The notes below the pieces were generated by a model, which saw nothing but the letters and a program-made list of their open reading frames with translations, was not told the origin of the DNA and did not search any database. Positions 1 through 16,368 of a stretch of DNA of 64,000 nt are shown one piece after another (positions within the stretch are counted from its first letter, which is position 1; each line of letters starts with the position of its first letter). Both the position numbers and the translations under genes were made by a program. The stretch is from positions 49,434,197 through 49,498,196 of the forward strand of contig NC_085869.1 of the NCBI RefSeq assembly GCF_034702125.1. Reading direction: 5' to 3'. This stretch comes from Engraulis encrasicolus. Taxonomy: Eukaryota > Chordata > Actinopteri > Clupeiformes > Engraulidae.

Positions 1-87
1 CTTCTTTCTTACCTCACCCTGTTCTGCCTCACTTTATTATCAATTCTCTCCCAAAAGAGAAACAAGGCATTCTCTCCTTCTCTGAAG

Positions 88-256
88 TAGTTTCTCAACA
101 GGGGCGCCAAAGCCCCCCAGGGTGCGTTGGTGGAGGGGCGGTGCTTAGTTGCCATTGCGGGGCACTGGTCCATTTTGTTTTTTAAACTAAGGGGAGTGTT
201 GGCAGGCTTATGATGCAGTCAAGGGGGGGTGTTCAAAAAAAGGTTGAGAACCACTG
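88..256. mobile_element. hAT-type MITE, CAGTGGTTCTCAAC family, copy 1
   Basis: Ends TAGTTTCTCAAC and GTTGAGAACCACTG. Flanks CTCTGAAG (80-87) and CTCTGGAG (257-264) match 7 of 8, an old 8-bp target duplication. Confidence 0.75.
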
Positions 257-489
257 CTCTGGAGCAAGGCAGCCCAACAGGTCCTCCCCATTCTCTTTTT
301 TCCCTGCCTCTGTCCAATCCTACTTTATCCTGCCCCATCTCATCCAACTCTGGTCACACCACCCTCTGTTGTTCATCGTTAAAGTGAACAGAGGTAGCCT
401 CTTCAGGTGGTATCAGACGATTTTTCCTCCTTGTTTGCCTGCAGCACGTCCCATCACCCTCCATTACCTATCCACAAAGAGGAATGAGG

Positions 490-492
<3 letters not shown>

Positions 493-580
<88 letters not shown>
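493..580. repeat. (CT)n microsatellite, about 88 bp
   Basis: Uninterrupted CT on the plus strand. Confidence 0.98.
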
Positions 581-585
<5 letters not shown>

Positions 586-1080
586 GAAGGCAGTGCAGGC
601 CTCTTTTTCTGCCTCCCTTTTTTCTTCTCACCCTAACCCATACCATCCCATCCCCTCCCATCCTACCCTGTCCTTTCCTGACCACCTCTGTTATCAATTC
701 ACTGCCAAAGTGGAACGAGGCATCCTCTCTCTCCCCCAGAGAAAGGCAGGCCAGTCCTGGATCTCCCCAGGGCTTGTGATTGGTAATTTGGCATACACTG
801 CATTTTCCCAGTGGGCCGAAAGTCTTCAGAGGGCAGATGCTGTTGATTTTTGTTTGGCTGTTTATCTTCAACATCGACATTTGAACTGACCTCATGACGT
901 GCACCGTAGAAAAGCAGGGAGCTGTGTGATGGAGAGGGATAGGTTTATGACCCAACTGCCTGGGCTGTTTTCTGGTCCCAGTCCAGCCTTGGATCTCCCT
1001 GTACTCTTTTTCTGCCTCCTCCTTCTTTCCTTCTCACCCTAGCCCATCCCACCCCATCTCATCCTACCCTGTCCTGTCTT

Positions 1081-1232
1081 CAGGCCCGCCGACAAGGGGG
1101 GGGACAAAGGGGCATGTTGTCCCAGGCCCAGGGAGATGGGGGGAGGCAGAATTGGTTCTCCATTACATTGTATCTATTGGGTTGGGGGGCCTTTCAGATG
1201 ACTTTGTCTTGGACCCACCTTCAGCGACCCTG
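1081..1232. mobile_element. hAT-type MITE, CAGGCCCG family (152 bp)
   Basis: CAGGCCCGCCGAC to CAGCGACCCTG, flanked by CCTGTCTT (1073-1080) and CCTGTCCT (1233-1240), 7 of 8 matching. It interrupts one unit of the surrounding tandem array. Its interior matches 13571-13700 in reverse orientation (both hold GACAAAGTCATCTGAA or its complement). Confidence 0.72.
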
Positions 1233-1624
1233 CCTGTCCTGACCACCTCTGTTCTCATTCTCAAAGTGGAACGAGGCATCCTCTCTCTCTCCCCAGGGGT
1301 AGGCCGGCCAGTCCGGGTTCTCCCTATCCTCTCGGAGGGCAAGGAGAGAGGAAGCGCAGGGAAGGCGGACGGACGGGCGGGCGGTCTGTCTTGGCCCACC
1401 TCCAGCTGTAATGAGGTTTGAGGCTGCTGTAATTGAATTGCCCCGCGCCGTAACGTGCAGACTCGCCGGAATACAAAACAGATGTCCTCTACCTTCCAGC
1501 ACCCCTCCTGACAGACCTGCTATTAATTTGCCTTTGAGAACCCAAGTCTTCTTCCTCCTCCAAACCCACCCACCCACTCACTCACCTTTACCATCATCAC
1601 AGCAATGACCCATGGGATAGTGTA

Positions 1625-1691
<67 letters not shown>
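1625..1691. repeat. (CA)n microsatellite with two TA interruptions
   Basis: Two CATATACA interruptions in a CA run. Confidence 0.97.
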
Positions 1692-1806
1692 AGCAGAGAG
1701 ACTGGAGTGAACAACCCAGGAGGATGTGCACATCATGGATCATCCACTAAAAAATGTCCCTCTCCCACTCTCCACTCAAACATATTCCCCAGGATCCCCT
1801 TTCCCG

Positions 1807-1809
<3 letters not shown>

Positions 1810-1867
<58 letters not shown>

Positions 1868-1911
1868 CTGTCTCTTTCTCTCTCTTTCCCTTGTTCTCTC
1901 TCCCTGTCTCT

Positions 1912-1949
<38 letters not shown>

Positions 1950-1954
1950 CTTTC

Positions 1955-1998
<44 letters not shown>

Positions 1999-2007
1999 TC
2001 CTTTCCT
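1810..2007. repeat. Compound (CT)n / (CTTT)n pyrimidine tract
   Basis: CT run to 1864, degenerate CT/CTTT to about 1950, then clean CTTT to about 2001. Confidence 0.95.
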
Positions 2008-2424
2008 GTCTCCTCAGATTATCCTATCTAATAAAGCCAAGAACCCCCTACACAAATAAACAAACAAATAAAAGAAATTCCAATCTTCCCAGTTCACCAG
2101 TGGCACTTTGTCTGTGTGGCAAACTTTGATGTACAGTCCAGCAAACTTCACAGATATTTCTGCCTGCTGCCTGCCTTCCCATGATTCTGCATGTTGAAAA
2201 GAGGTACAAGCCCCGTGGCCACCTTAAAAAAAAACAAAAAAAAACAAAGGCTACCTCCACCAGAGCTCAGCTATAGGCTATAATTCAATGCTGAAGCCTA
2301 TTTTACGCAGAGCACTGTGTTTCCCCCAGCAGTTTTGTTGTGACTTGGTCCCCAGAAAACACAAGGATTTTAATATTTCTGAATGCAACTTATGAAGTTT
2401 TTAAAAAAAAATGCATTTTAAGGG

Positions 2425-2580
2425 CTTTTTTGCCTTTATTTCTGACAGGATAGTCGAGGAGAGACAGGAAATGAGTGGGGGAGAGCGAAGCGGGGAAGGA
2501 TTGGCAAATGACCCGGGCTGGAATTGAACCCGGGTCGCCAGCGTAGTCACCCAGTGCCCTTACGGCAGGGTCGCAACTTA
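2425..2580 (-). mobile_element. tRNA-derived SINE, same family
   Basis: Minus-strand B box GGGTTCAATTCC, the body with TTTCCTGTCTCTCC, and the CAGAAATAAAGGCAAAAAAG tail are all present. Confidence 0.85.
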
Positions 2581-2696
2581 TTAAGTTGATGTACAAAACA
2601 TGTATGCTCTTTTATTTGTTTATTTATGGGGTGGGAGGGATGTTTCATAAATACTGTAGGGACTCACAAAAAGGGATTGTGGTGATTGTGGAAAAT

Positions 2697-2847
2697 AAAA
2701 GTCCGCGACACCAAGCTCCCGTTGCTTATTTTTAATGTGACGTTTCGGGCAGCATGCCCTTCATCAGACAAATTGTCTGATGAAGGGCATGCTGCCCGAA
2801 ACGTCACATTAAAAATAAGCAACGGGAGCTTGGTGTCGCGGACTTTT
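2697..2847. repeat. Perfect palindrome with 75-bp arms
   Basis: Arms 2697-2771 and 2773-2847 are exact complements around A2772. They contain GTCCGCGACACCAAGC and CGTTTCGGGCAGCATGCC. The GATGAAGGGCATGCTGCCCG segment resembles a dispersed fish repeat. Confidence 0.95.
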
Positions 2848-3339
2848 CTTTCAAAATTTTTTCATGGTATTTTTGCTGGTCCTGCACCCAACCTTTTTGA
2901 GACGGATGTGCGTGTTTTTTTCTCTCTAACTGTGTTTGGAAAATAACACAAAGTTAATCATTTTTCAAAATGGTTTTGAAATTATTATCGTCACATGTTT
3001 CTGATAACGGCTAACCCCCCCATCCCCCCTGCTTGACTAACAACTGTTCTGCGGGAAACCCTGCAGAGCAGGTGCTTCATGACTCTGGCTCCTCGCTCTT
3101 CCAGTGGTCCTCCCCATGCTGCTGCGCTCCTGCGTGCGCTCACACGCACGCTGCTGCTGCTGCTGCCGTTGCTGCTCCATGCTGAGAACAGCCTTGCCTC
3201 TTTTCTCAGAAACCACTTCTGCTGCTGTCCCCCATGAGTGCAGGCCCTACACACGCTGATGATGAGAGCCTCCTGTATCTTAGCAACCGGGCCTCCTTCT
3301 TCTCTTTAAACGCAAACAGCGTCAACTTGAGCAGCATCT

Positions 3340-3380
3340 TCTCCTTCTCCTTCTTCTTCTTCTTCTCCTCCTCCTTCGTC
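3340..3380. repeat. (CTT)n / (CCT)n short tract
   Basis: Triplet pyrimidine repeat. Confidence 0.85.
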
Positions 3381-3631
3381 TTCTGCCACCCCATCCCCAC
3401 AAGACACAACACCTCTGTTTCTTTTCATCTCCCCTCTCACGGTTCCGTGTCTCCCCTTTGAGGCGTGAAGTGGGGATAATTAAGACGCAACTGCTCCCAG
3501 ACCGTGCTGCGTTTTCTCCCTCGTGCTGCCAACTCCTCCTCCTCCTCCCATTCACCCCCCTCCCCCTACCCTTCACAACATTATTGTTTTTCCCTGTTAT
3601 CAAGGGAGACCTGTCGGCAATCAGGAAAAAG

Positions 3632-3632
<1 letters not shown>

Positions 3633-3666
<34 letters not shown>

Positions 3667-3675
3667 CGTGTGTGG
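3633..3675. repeat. (TG)n with TGCG end
   Basis: TG run ending in GCGTGCGTG. Confidence 0.95.
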
Positions 3676-9002
<5,327 letters not shown>

Positions 9003-9158
9003 GGGTGAAGTGGCTCAGGGGGTTAAGGCACGCCATACTATCCAGAGACCCCGGTTCAAATCTGACTTGAGGTCATTTCCCAATCCCTCTCCTCTCTTCC
9101 CAATTTGCTTTCGGCCAGTCGATGCCTATCCTGTCTAAATAAATGTATGCTTAAAAAA
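9003..9158 (+). mobile_element. tRNA-derived SINE, same family (plus strand)
   Basis: Head GAAGTGGCTCAGGGGGTTAA, B box GGTTCAAATCTG, body GGTCATTTCCCAATCCC, tail CCTGTCTAAATAAATG and AAAAAAAGCCC. Confidence 0.85.
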
Positions 9159-9228
9159 AGCCCAAATAATGTGTATAAAATATATGTATGACGTTCATTT
9201 TGTCTGTTAAAGTGAGCCATAGGTTTTT

Positions 9229-9340
9229 CTTACACTTCAGACATGACCCTCTAATGAAGACTGAGGCTATACAGTAGGCTATGTGTACTGTCGAAACATG
9301 TCAGGTAAAGGATACAACTTTTACATGTCTGAAGTATAAG
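9229..9340. repeat. Inverted repeat, 17-bp arms
   Basis: CTTACACTTCAGACATG (9229-9245) and CATGTCTGAAGTATAAG (9324-9340) pair with one mismatch; the 78-nt loop holds partly symmetric TACAGTAGGC / TGTACTGTC sequence. Confidence 0.7.
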
Positions 9341-10772
9341 ACAAATCCATGATTCGCAATATCTATAAAAAGATAGAAATTCCACATGGATGAAATAGGC
9401 GCAGATGTGGCTGGATGCCCTTCTCCCAGTGTACCATAGTGGTTGATTCCCCCAAAACAGTGTGGCTGGGACATCAACAGGGGAGCTGAGGTTTAGGACA
9501 AACATCAGAGCAAGGAATCCCAAACAATCAACTGTCCGTTAAAACAAAAGGAACCGCAGTGTTCTCACAGGCTAGTGGCCGATAAATGACCTACTACTTC
9601 TACTAGATTCTACAGCTGTTAGTGAAATGGCAGAAAAGCCAAATGCTGACATTGGCCATAGCTGTGCTACATAAGGGGCAGCCAGCCTATTCCTGAATTA
9701 TGTAGCCTTACATGAGCCAAGCATAGGAATGAGGAGAATGTACAGGCGATCATAAAATTGTATTTGTAGTGGTAAATCTGTCAGCTACAGATTGAGGCAT
9801 AGACACATATTTAGCGAACTGGGACTGATTAGAATGTGTCGTAGGAATTTAATGTATGTAATGGACCATATAAACATGGGTAGACATAAACCGCTTTGTA
9901 AATATGGATATACATGAAGTTCCATTAGCTGGCTATAAATTTGCAGAAGTGACCAAGTGAACCACTTTGCAGGAACATGGGTGCACATTGTTTTTAGACC
10001 ACAAATCAACCAAACATGTTCTGAAAACACATCCTACATGGACTTGTAAGGAAGGCGGTTGACTATTATCCCATGTTATGTGGGTCATTTCACGTGAAAT
10101 CAGACACTTTGGGACCCGACCGACCCGGATTTCAATCATACTTGGTGTGCCTTTTCAGTAGCAAGGTAGCACCCCAGAACTGCATTGGTTTGAATCTGAC
10201 ACTAATATTAAGGGAGAAACAGACTAGGAAAGGTTCACATGTGAGGGTAGGACACTATACATTCAGCCTTGAATATATCAGTCAGTGTTAGTCACAAAAA
10301 GATGCCTGTGGTGTTGTTTGAAAGCTCTTTTCTGGCTCTACATAGTACACAATCACCTTGGAATACAACTACTCTCAGAATATGAATTATGATAAATTGA
10401 AAAATTAAAAATTGAATATCTAAAAAACTCATATTTTAAAATGGCCAGTTCCTTGTCCAAACGTAGCCAGCAATGTCATGAGCAGCACCTTAAATGCTGG
10501 TGTTCGGTTTGTTATTCATTTCAGAAAGAATTTGACTCACAAATGTGGCATCATACAGACCACTTACTAATAATATGGTAATACCATAGTAGCATCACAT
10601 GACAAAACAAAAACAAAACAAAAATGGTCAGTGTCCATGGTCCCAGGTTTCAGAAACTAAGGCAGATGTCCATTTATACATACCAAATGATGATATGTGA
10701 ATGTTTGAACATTCCTTCTCTGTGTACCTGTGCCATCTTCCCTTTACCGTACTTTAAAGAGATAATCAATGG

Positions 10773-11349
10773 CTACACTCTCATTTTGTACTCTACCAGT
10801 GCATTTGAAGCAACAGCTGTGTCTTTTGTAGATAATGTATAAGTACGTCCCGTTGCAGTTACAGGTTCCACTACCAGAAGCACATCCTGATGATCCATGA
10901 CAAGTCTATCTGGTCTGAAGGGAAAAGTGAAGGATGGAGATGGCCCATGAGGATGCAGGAAGTTCAGTTTCACCTCTCCAGTGCTCGGCATACATTCCTC
11001 AGCACATGCTAGCCACCAGTTGCCATCATATACAGCTACAACATACCCTTTGATGCTTGAAAATGTAACACATTCCTTTACTGAGCTCACTCTTTCAACT
11101 CTGCCTTCTCTGAATGCTCAAAATGGCCTAACTTCCACTGTGTCCATTGACAATGGGCAGAAGCTGTGTAGTTTTTGAGTACCTGGAATAGTTCTTGCAG
11201 ATTCAAACCTTTTCAACAAGTTCTCAGCTTCATGATGGTACATATCTGTTGTGGCAAACTGGCAATGGATGTTCTTGACATTATCCTTGACAAATTCAAA
11301 CAGTTGGTATGGCGTTACAATTTAATTGTCAATAGGACGTTGCAGACTT
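10773..11349 (-). pseudogene. Transposase C-terminal fragment, left arm of the palindromic element
   Basis: Mirror copy of the right-arm fragment. Its last 105 codons (11090 down to 10773) are open and end in KDTAVASNALVEYKMRV followed by a stop, giving the intact C-terminus that the right arm lost through its 1-bp deletion. The TGA and TAA stops upstream are shared by both arms, so they are older than the duplication. Confidence 0.75.
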
Positions 11350-11370
11350 CCTGCACAACTTAAGAACCTT

Positions 11371-12079
11371 AAAATTACAACAAATTTGTGCCACCACGAG
11401 GCAGATTTTCACATACCTGCAGAGTGGCACTTTTTTGCCACATCACATGGCAAAGGTCCATGTGATGGCGTTGGAGGGACAGTTAAATGGCTTGCTGCAC
11501 GAGCAAGTCTGCAACGTCCTATTGACAATTAAATTATAACGCCATACCAACTGTTTGAATTTGTCAAGGATAATGTCAAGAACATCCATTGCCAGTTTGC
11601 CACAACAGAGATGTACCATCATGAAGCTGAGAACCTGTTGAAAAGGTTTGAATCTGCAAGAACTATTCCAGGTACTCAAAAACTACACAGCTTCTGCCCA
11701 TTGTCAATGGACACAGTGGAAGTTAGGCCATTTTGAGCATTCAGAGAAGGCAGAGTTGAAAGAGTGAGCTCAGTAAAGGAATGTGTTACATTTTCAAGCA
11801 TCAAAGGGTATGTTGTAGCTGTATATGATGGCAACTGGTGGCTAGCATGTGCTGAGGAATGTATGCCGAGCACTGGAGAGGTGAAACTGAACTTCCTGCA
11901 TCCTCATGGGCCATCTCCATCCTTCACTTTTCCCTTCAGACCAGATAGACTGTCATGGATCATCAGGATGTGCTTCTGGTAGTGGAACCTGTAACTGCAA
12001 CGGGACATACTTATACATTATCTACAAAAGACACAGCTGCTGCTTCAAATGCACTGGTAGAGTACAAAATGAGAGTGTA
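11371..12079 (+). pseudogene. Transposase-like fragment, spacer plus right arm of the palindromic element
   Basis: One reading frame runs from the spacer into the right arm. The spacer encodes HIPAEWHFFATSHGKG, then PCDGVGGTVKWLAA. The arm continues with TPYQLFEFVKDNVKNIH, TTEMYHHEAENLLKRFESAR and then YVVAVYDGNWWLACAEE with a HPHGPSPSFTFPF segment. The frame is broken by TAA near 11530, TGA near 11735 and a 1-bp deletion near 11952. I recall the ATSHGKGxCDGxGGTVKR motif from repeated, poorly named proteins in fish and invertebrates and take it as transposase. Superfamily not settled. The N-terminal half is missing. Confidence 0.75.
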
Positions 12080-13188
12080 GCCATTGATTATCTCTTTAAA
12101 GTACGGTAAAGGGAAGATGGCACAGGTACACAGAGAAGGAATGTTCAAACATTCACATATCATCATTTGGTATGTATAAATGGACATCTGCCTTAGTTTC
12201 TGAAACCTGGGACCATGGACACTGACCATTTTTGTTTTGTTTTTGTTTTGTCATGTGATGCTACTATGGTATTACCATATTATTAGTAAGTGGTCTGTAT
12301 GATGCCATATTTGTGAGTCAAATTCTCTCTGAAATGAATAACAAACCGAACACCAGCATTTAAGGTGCTGCTCATGACATTGCCGGCTACGTTTGGACAA
12401 GGAACTGGCCATTTTAAAATATGAGTTTTTTAGATATTCAATTTTTAATTTTTCAATTTATCATAATTCATATTCTGAGAGTAGTTGTATTCCAAGGTGA
12501 TTGTGTACTATGTAGAGCCAGAAAAGAGCTTTCAAACAACACCACAGGCATCTTTTTGTGACTAACACTGACTGATATATTCAAGGCTGAATGTATAGTG
12601 TCCTACCCTCACATGTGAACCTTTCCTAGTCTGTTTCTCCCTTAATATTAGTGTCAGATTCAAACCAATGCAGTTCTGGGGTGCTACCTTGCTACTGAAA
12701 AGGCACACCAAGTATGATTGAAATCCGGGTCGGTCGGGTCCCAAAGTGTCTGATTTCACGTGAAATGACCCATGTCTAAATGTGATCAAAGCTGTTTTCC
12801 TTGGAAACCGAGTGCCATAGTTGTTGTGGAATTTAAGTTTACACAGTCAAAAATGCATTTTGCAGTCCTTGTTATAGGTCACCGTTAACATGAGGTTGAC
12901 ATTTTTAAGATAAGAATTAGAAATGCCATGCAAGTGAGCACCTTGGATATTACAGGCATTTTTTTATTTTAACATTAAGTCGTTGTTAATTTCTTAGCAG
13001 TGACTAATTTACAGGCAAACTTTGTGACTTTGTGGCCTATCTAACGTTATTTTTTAAATACTGTGTGTGTTAGAAAAACTCTGTGTACTCTTCCTCTTCG
13101 GTCGACTGACAGGTTGGAAGCAAAATCGTGTCATTTGAAGCTACAGGCAGATTGTCCACCAAACTAAGACCTTGATTACACGTATGCA

Positions 13189-13465
13189 CAGGTCCGGATT
13201 AAGATGGCCACAGGCCCCTAGGCTACAGGTTGTGTGGGGGCAAATTTCACGACAAATGTACATAGAAAGTGTCATAATTATGAGCTAGGAATTAAGGATA
13301 GCATGTCTACCTACTCTACTCAACACAACAGATGAATCGTTCAACACTGCATCTTATCATTCCTAACAATTCTGAAATTTTTCACTTTTGATCAATCAGG
13401 GCCCCTCCTAGTAGGTGGGACCCTAGGCTGCAGCCATATCTAGCCTGTGCATTCATCAGGCCCTG
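13189..13465. mobile_element. hAT-type MITE (277 bp) with CGTATGCA target duplication
   Basis: CAGGTCCGGATTAAGATGG to CATCAGGCCCTG; a perfect 8-bp duplication CGTATGCA lies at 13181-13188 and 13466-13473. A second copy in reverse orientation lies at 29890-30170. Confidence 0.88.
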
Positions 13466-13567
13466 CGTATGCAGATATTTGTTTTAAAAAACGTTTACAT
13501 GTTTTCATCCCATTTGTATGTGGATTATCTCTTGTGGATTAAAAAACCCATTTTAGCAGGTGTGCAG

Positions 13568-13700
13568 GGCCGATGGCAGCCCTGGCCGGGCCCAGGACAA
13601 AGTCATCTGAATGGGCCCCCCCACCCAATACATACAATGGAATAAGAACCCATTTCTTGGCCCCCTCTCTCCCTGGGCCCGGGACAGCTGACCCATTTGC
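13568..13700. mobile_element. Sister copy of the 1,081-bp MITE (opposite strand)
   Basis: Shares GACAAAGTCATCTGAA, the CCCAATACATACAATG block and a closing CCCTGGGCCCGGGACA with the reverse complement of 1081-1232. The right boundary is not clear. Confidence 0.6.
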
Positions 13701-14773
13701 CAGAATTGCCTTAATTCTGATGTATACTACTTACCCATGGTACTTTTGTGTGATTTTGACCCCTCTGTGAGAAATTGGGTTGCCATAACAGACAAATAGT
13801 AAACATTTTGCATCAGAATTAAGGCCCCTATCGCATAAAATGTTGTTTTCCTTGAAGCAGCATTGAGGAAAACGTTTTTTTTTAATACTTCCTACCTGTG
13901 TGAGTCATGTGGCGGATGTGAAGATAAATGAATCCCACTTGCATTATGGAAGCCGTTAAAGATGTGGGTTTTTATGGCAACCGCTGCTGTTTTGATGTGC
14001 TGCATTTCCATCAATTTTAATAAGTAAAATTTTGGTTTCAGCTTTGGATGACTAAGATATTAGAAGACACAAGGGATTCATAATTGTTATGGAAGGCTAA
14101 GGTTTCAAATGGCTGTTCCATTCCACTTCAGTTCTTTTTTCTCTCTCGTAGGTTTAGTTTTTTTCTCTCTCTTTTCTACATGCATCACTTGTCTCCGCTT
14201 CCCGACCGATAAATGACACTGACTCCATCTGACACTGTATAAACACACCTGTAACAAGTCGTCTATATCCGTCTCTTTTCATCTCAGCCAATTATGTTGC
14301 CTACGCGCGCTGTGCCGCACAGTACAGGCTCCTACGCACTGTCACCAAGCTACAGCGCTCAGACGGGAAAAAAAGGGGACATTTCATATTCTCACTCTAA
14401 TTCACTTGTCCAGCCTTTTACTGGTAATTGCACTTCAAACACTTTGCATGTCAGAGGGCCTTAGATTTTTATGAAATATCAATCCGGAAATAATTTTCCA
14501 ACAGTCCGTTGGAGTTGGGCCGGCACTTGGCTCTTGGTTAGTGTGTGGATATGCCGTGTTTGGCCAATTCTGACCGGCAACTCTTAAGAACTTAAGAGCG
14601 GAATTCATTTTATTATTTTGGCTCCCGTCTCAGCCAGCACTGTCTTGGTTTCATTCCCATTTTTTTTCCCGACTTTCAAAGAAAAATAATAATGCAATTC
14701 CTTTTGGGGTGGGATTGTGATTGGCTTTGAAGTTATCAGTGTCTGTGTGAGGAATTTGGGGGTTCTCCTGGCC
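13700..14773. other. Unique intron sequence, possible conserved element near 14400-14540
   Basis: Balanced, non-repetitive sequence around TTTATGAAATATCAATCCGG. No gene seen. Confidence 0.4.
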
Positions 14774-14791
14774 CACACACACATGCACACA

Positions 14792-14856
<65 letters not shown>
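14774..14856. repeat. (CA)n / (GCAC)n compound microsatellite
   Basis: GCAC repeats occupy about 14791-14828, flanked by CA. Confidence 0.97.
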
Positions 14857-14858
<2 letters not shown>

Positions 14859-14926
14859 CTGTGGTTGTTTGTCCAAGTCTATTTCAAGGCGAGCAGGGAG
14901 GGAGGGTGTAGACGGGGGGAGAGAAA

Positions 14927-14951
14927 GCAGCAGCAGCAGCAGCAGCAGCAG
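14927..14951. repeat. (GCA)8 trinucleotide repeat
   Basis: Eight GCA units. Confidence 0.95.
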
Positions 14952-15520
14952 TTGGGGTGGAGGCCACCTTTTTAAGGATGGAACCTCGCCTCCAGCACTT
15001 CTTCATCTTTTTGGCGTAGTGTCATGGCTCTCAATTATCCTGCACGTTCCCCCTACTTGTCAACGAATGACGGAAGGAGGATGAATGGTTAAGTGTTCAG
15101 CCCCCACTATTGCCTCCGTTAGTTGCTCACTGGCTTGCTGTTGGTGTTGTATTTCATATACCGTATAGATGTAGATAGCGATGGCTGCTCATTCCTGTCA
15201 TGTCTCTGTGTTTCTCCCACGGCTGGAAGATAATAGATATATAGTCTCGCCTCTTAGTTACCCAGGAAACTGGAGGAGCTGTGTGTATACGTAGGTACTT
15301 CCCCTCACTGGGCTATTTGTCATAGGTATAGCATAATGCGATATATACATGTACGTTGTCAATATTTAATGCCTTCATTTCATTCTGACATTTGAGCATT
15401 TTGAATAAACACACAGACTGCTGTGCTGGATTTCTTCACAAAGGCCCGTCCTGTGTTTGTGGGGACAGAAACGCATGCAGATGCAGCCTGGGAACTCTAG
15501 AGGTATTTGGAGAAGAATGC

Positions 15521-15551
<31 letters not shown>

Positions 15552-15555
15552 ACGG
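15521..15555. repeat. (CTGA)6 followed by (CGGA)n
   Basis: Tetranucleotide run that changes to GACGGACGGACGG. Confidence 0.93.
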
Positions 15556-15634
15556 GGAGGTTCAGCTTTTCTCAGCCTCTCTTTCTCAGAGACGAGCATG
15601 TGCATTCAAATGTTTCATTCACTAGGTATTTCTG

Positions 15635-15635
<1 letters not shown>

Positions 15636-15714
<79 letters not shown>
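15636..15714. repeat. (CA)n microsatellite, about 79 bp
   Basis: Uninterrupted CA. Confidence 0.98.
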
Positions 15715-15717
<3 letters not shown>

Positions 15718-16368
15718 GACCCGCTGAATGGAGAATATTTCTGCGGCACCACAACTCGAGTGTGCCCCACATTCCATTGGAAAACAATAAATGATCAGCT
15801 ACTGCTGCTGCTAACCTGCCTCCATTCCCCTCCGCATTACCTACATGGCACAGGCAAGCCAGTGTGTCATCGCTACTGGGAAAATGAATTTCAAGCTGCT
15901 AGCTAAGGCTGCCTTACTTATTCATTACACGTCATGACCTGTTCCTGACAGTGATGCCTCCCCTTGGGAGCGGTGTACTGTAGCGGGGCTCTGTGTATTT
16001 TTAAAGCATAGTAGATGGAGCAAGTGCGGTATACTCTAGCCATCCGTACATGGGCATGCTATGCAGCAATAATGGAAAAAAACCTTTTTCTGTACATGAT
16101 TTTACAGAAAGCTTTGTCTCAATTAAGCCATTGTTACTCTTTGTAATGATAGCTTTTCCCTTTCATGCAAAGGGACGGTTATAACCTTATCGTAACAAAT
16201 GGTAATGATCATATCCTATTTTGTTACTTAAGACCCTCTGTAATGTCATAGCAATGTTGTTATGATGTAGTTGCGCTTTTTCCGCAAACAGTGATAGCTG
16301 GCAATCCCATCTGCTGAGTGACCGGGGGATAGAATGAAGGCCCGGTGTAGTGGTGCATGGAGTCGTTG

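Larger units (their letters stand above)
1..1420. repeat. Degenerate tandem array of a pyrimidine-rich unit
   Basis: Blocks such as CTTTTTCTGCCTCC, TTCTCACCCTAGCCCATCCC, CCTGACCACCTCTGTTATC, AAAGTGGAACGAGGCAT and GGCCAGTCCTGGATCTCCC recur in the same order near 20-80, 261-490, 600-770 and 985-1310. The long CT tract at 493 and the MITEs at 88 and 1081 interrupt units. Confidence 0.75.
10082..12771. mobile_element. Palindromic DNA transposon (2,690 bp) with 1.27-kb inverted arms and ATGT target duplication
   Basis: GGGTCATTTCACGTGAAATC opens the element and its reverse complement closes it. ATGT flanks both sides (10078-10081, 12772-12775). The left arm 10082-11349 and right arm 11505-12771 are inverted copies about 98-99% identical by eye, separated by a 155-bp spacer (11350-11504). 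Both arms carry the same transposase C-terminal region reading outward, so this looks like two 3' halves of a larger transposon joined head to head. A 4-bp target duplication is known for the Sola superfamily, but family assignment is open. Confidence 0.88.
14957..16368. other. Unique intron sequence with two microsatellites
   Basis: Nothing recognisable besides the CTGA and CA repeats. Confidence 0.5.

Noticed and set aside
10773..11090. The 105-codon frame as an independent host gene
   Set aside because: It lies inside a transposon arm, has a mirrored broken copy, and continues a transposase reading frame.
15257..15270. GTTACCCAGGAAAC as a second RFX X-box
   Set aside because: The right half-site deviates from the RGYAAC pattern; too weak to call.
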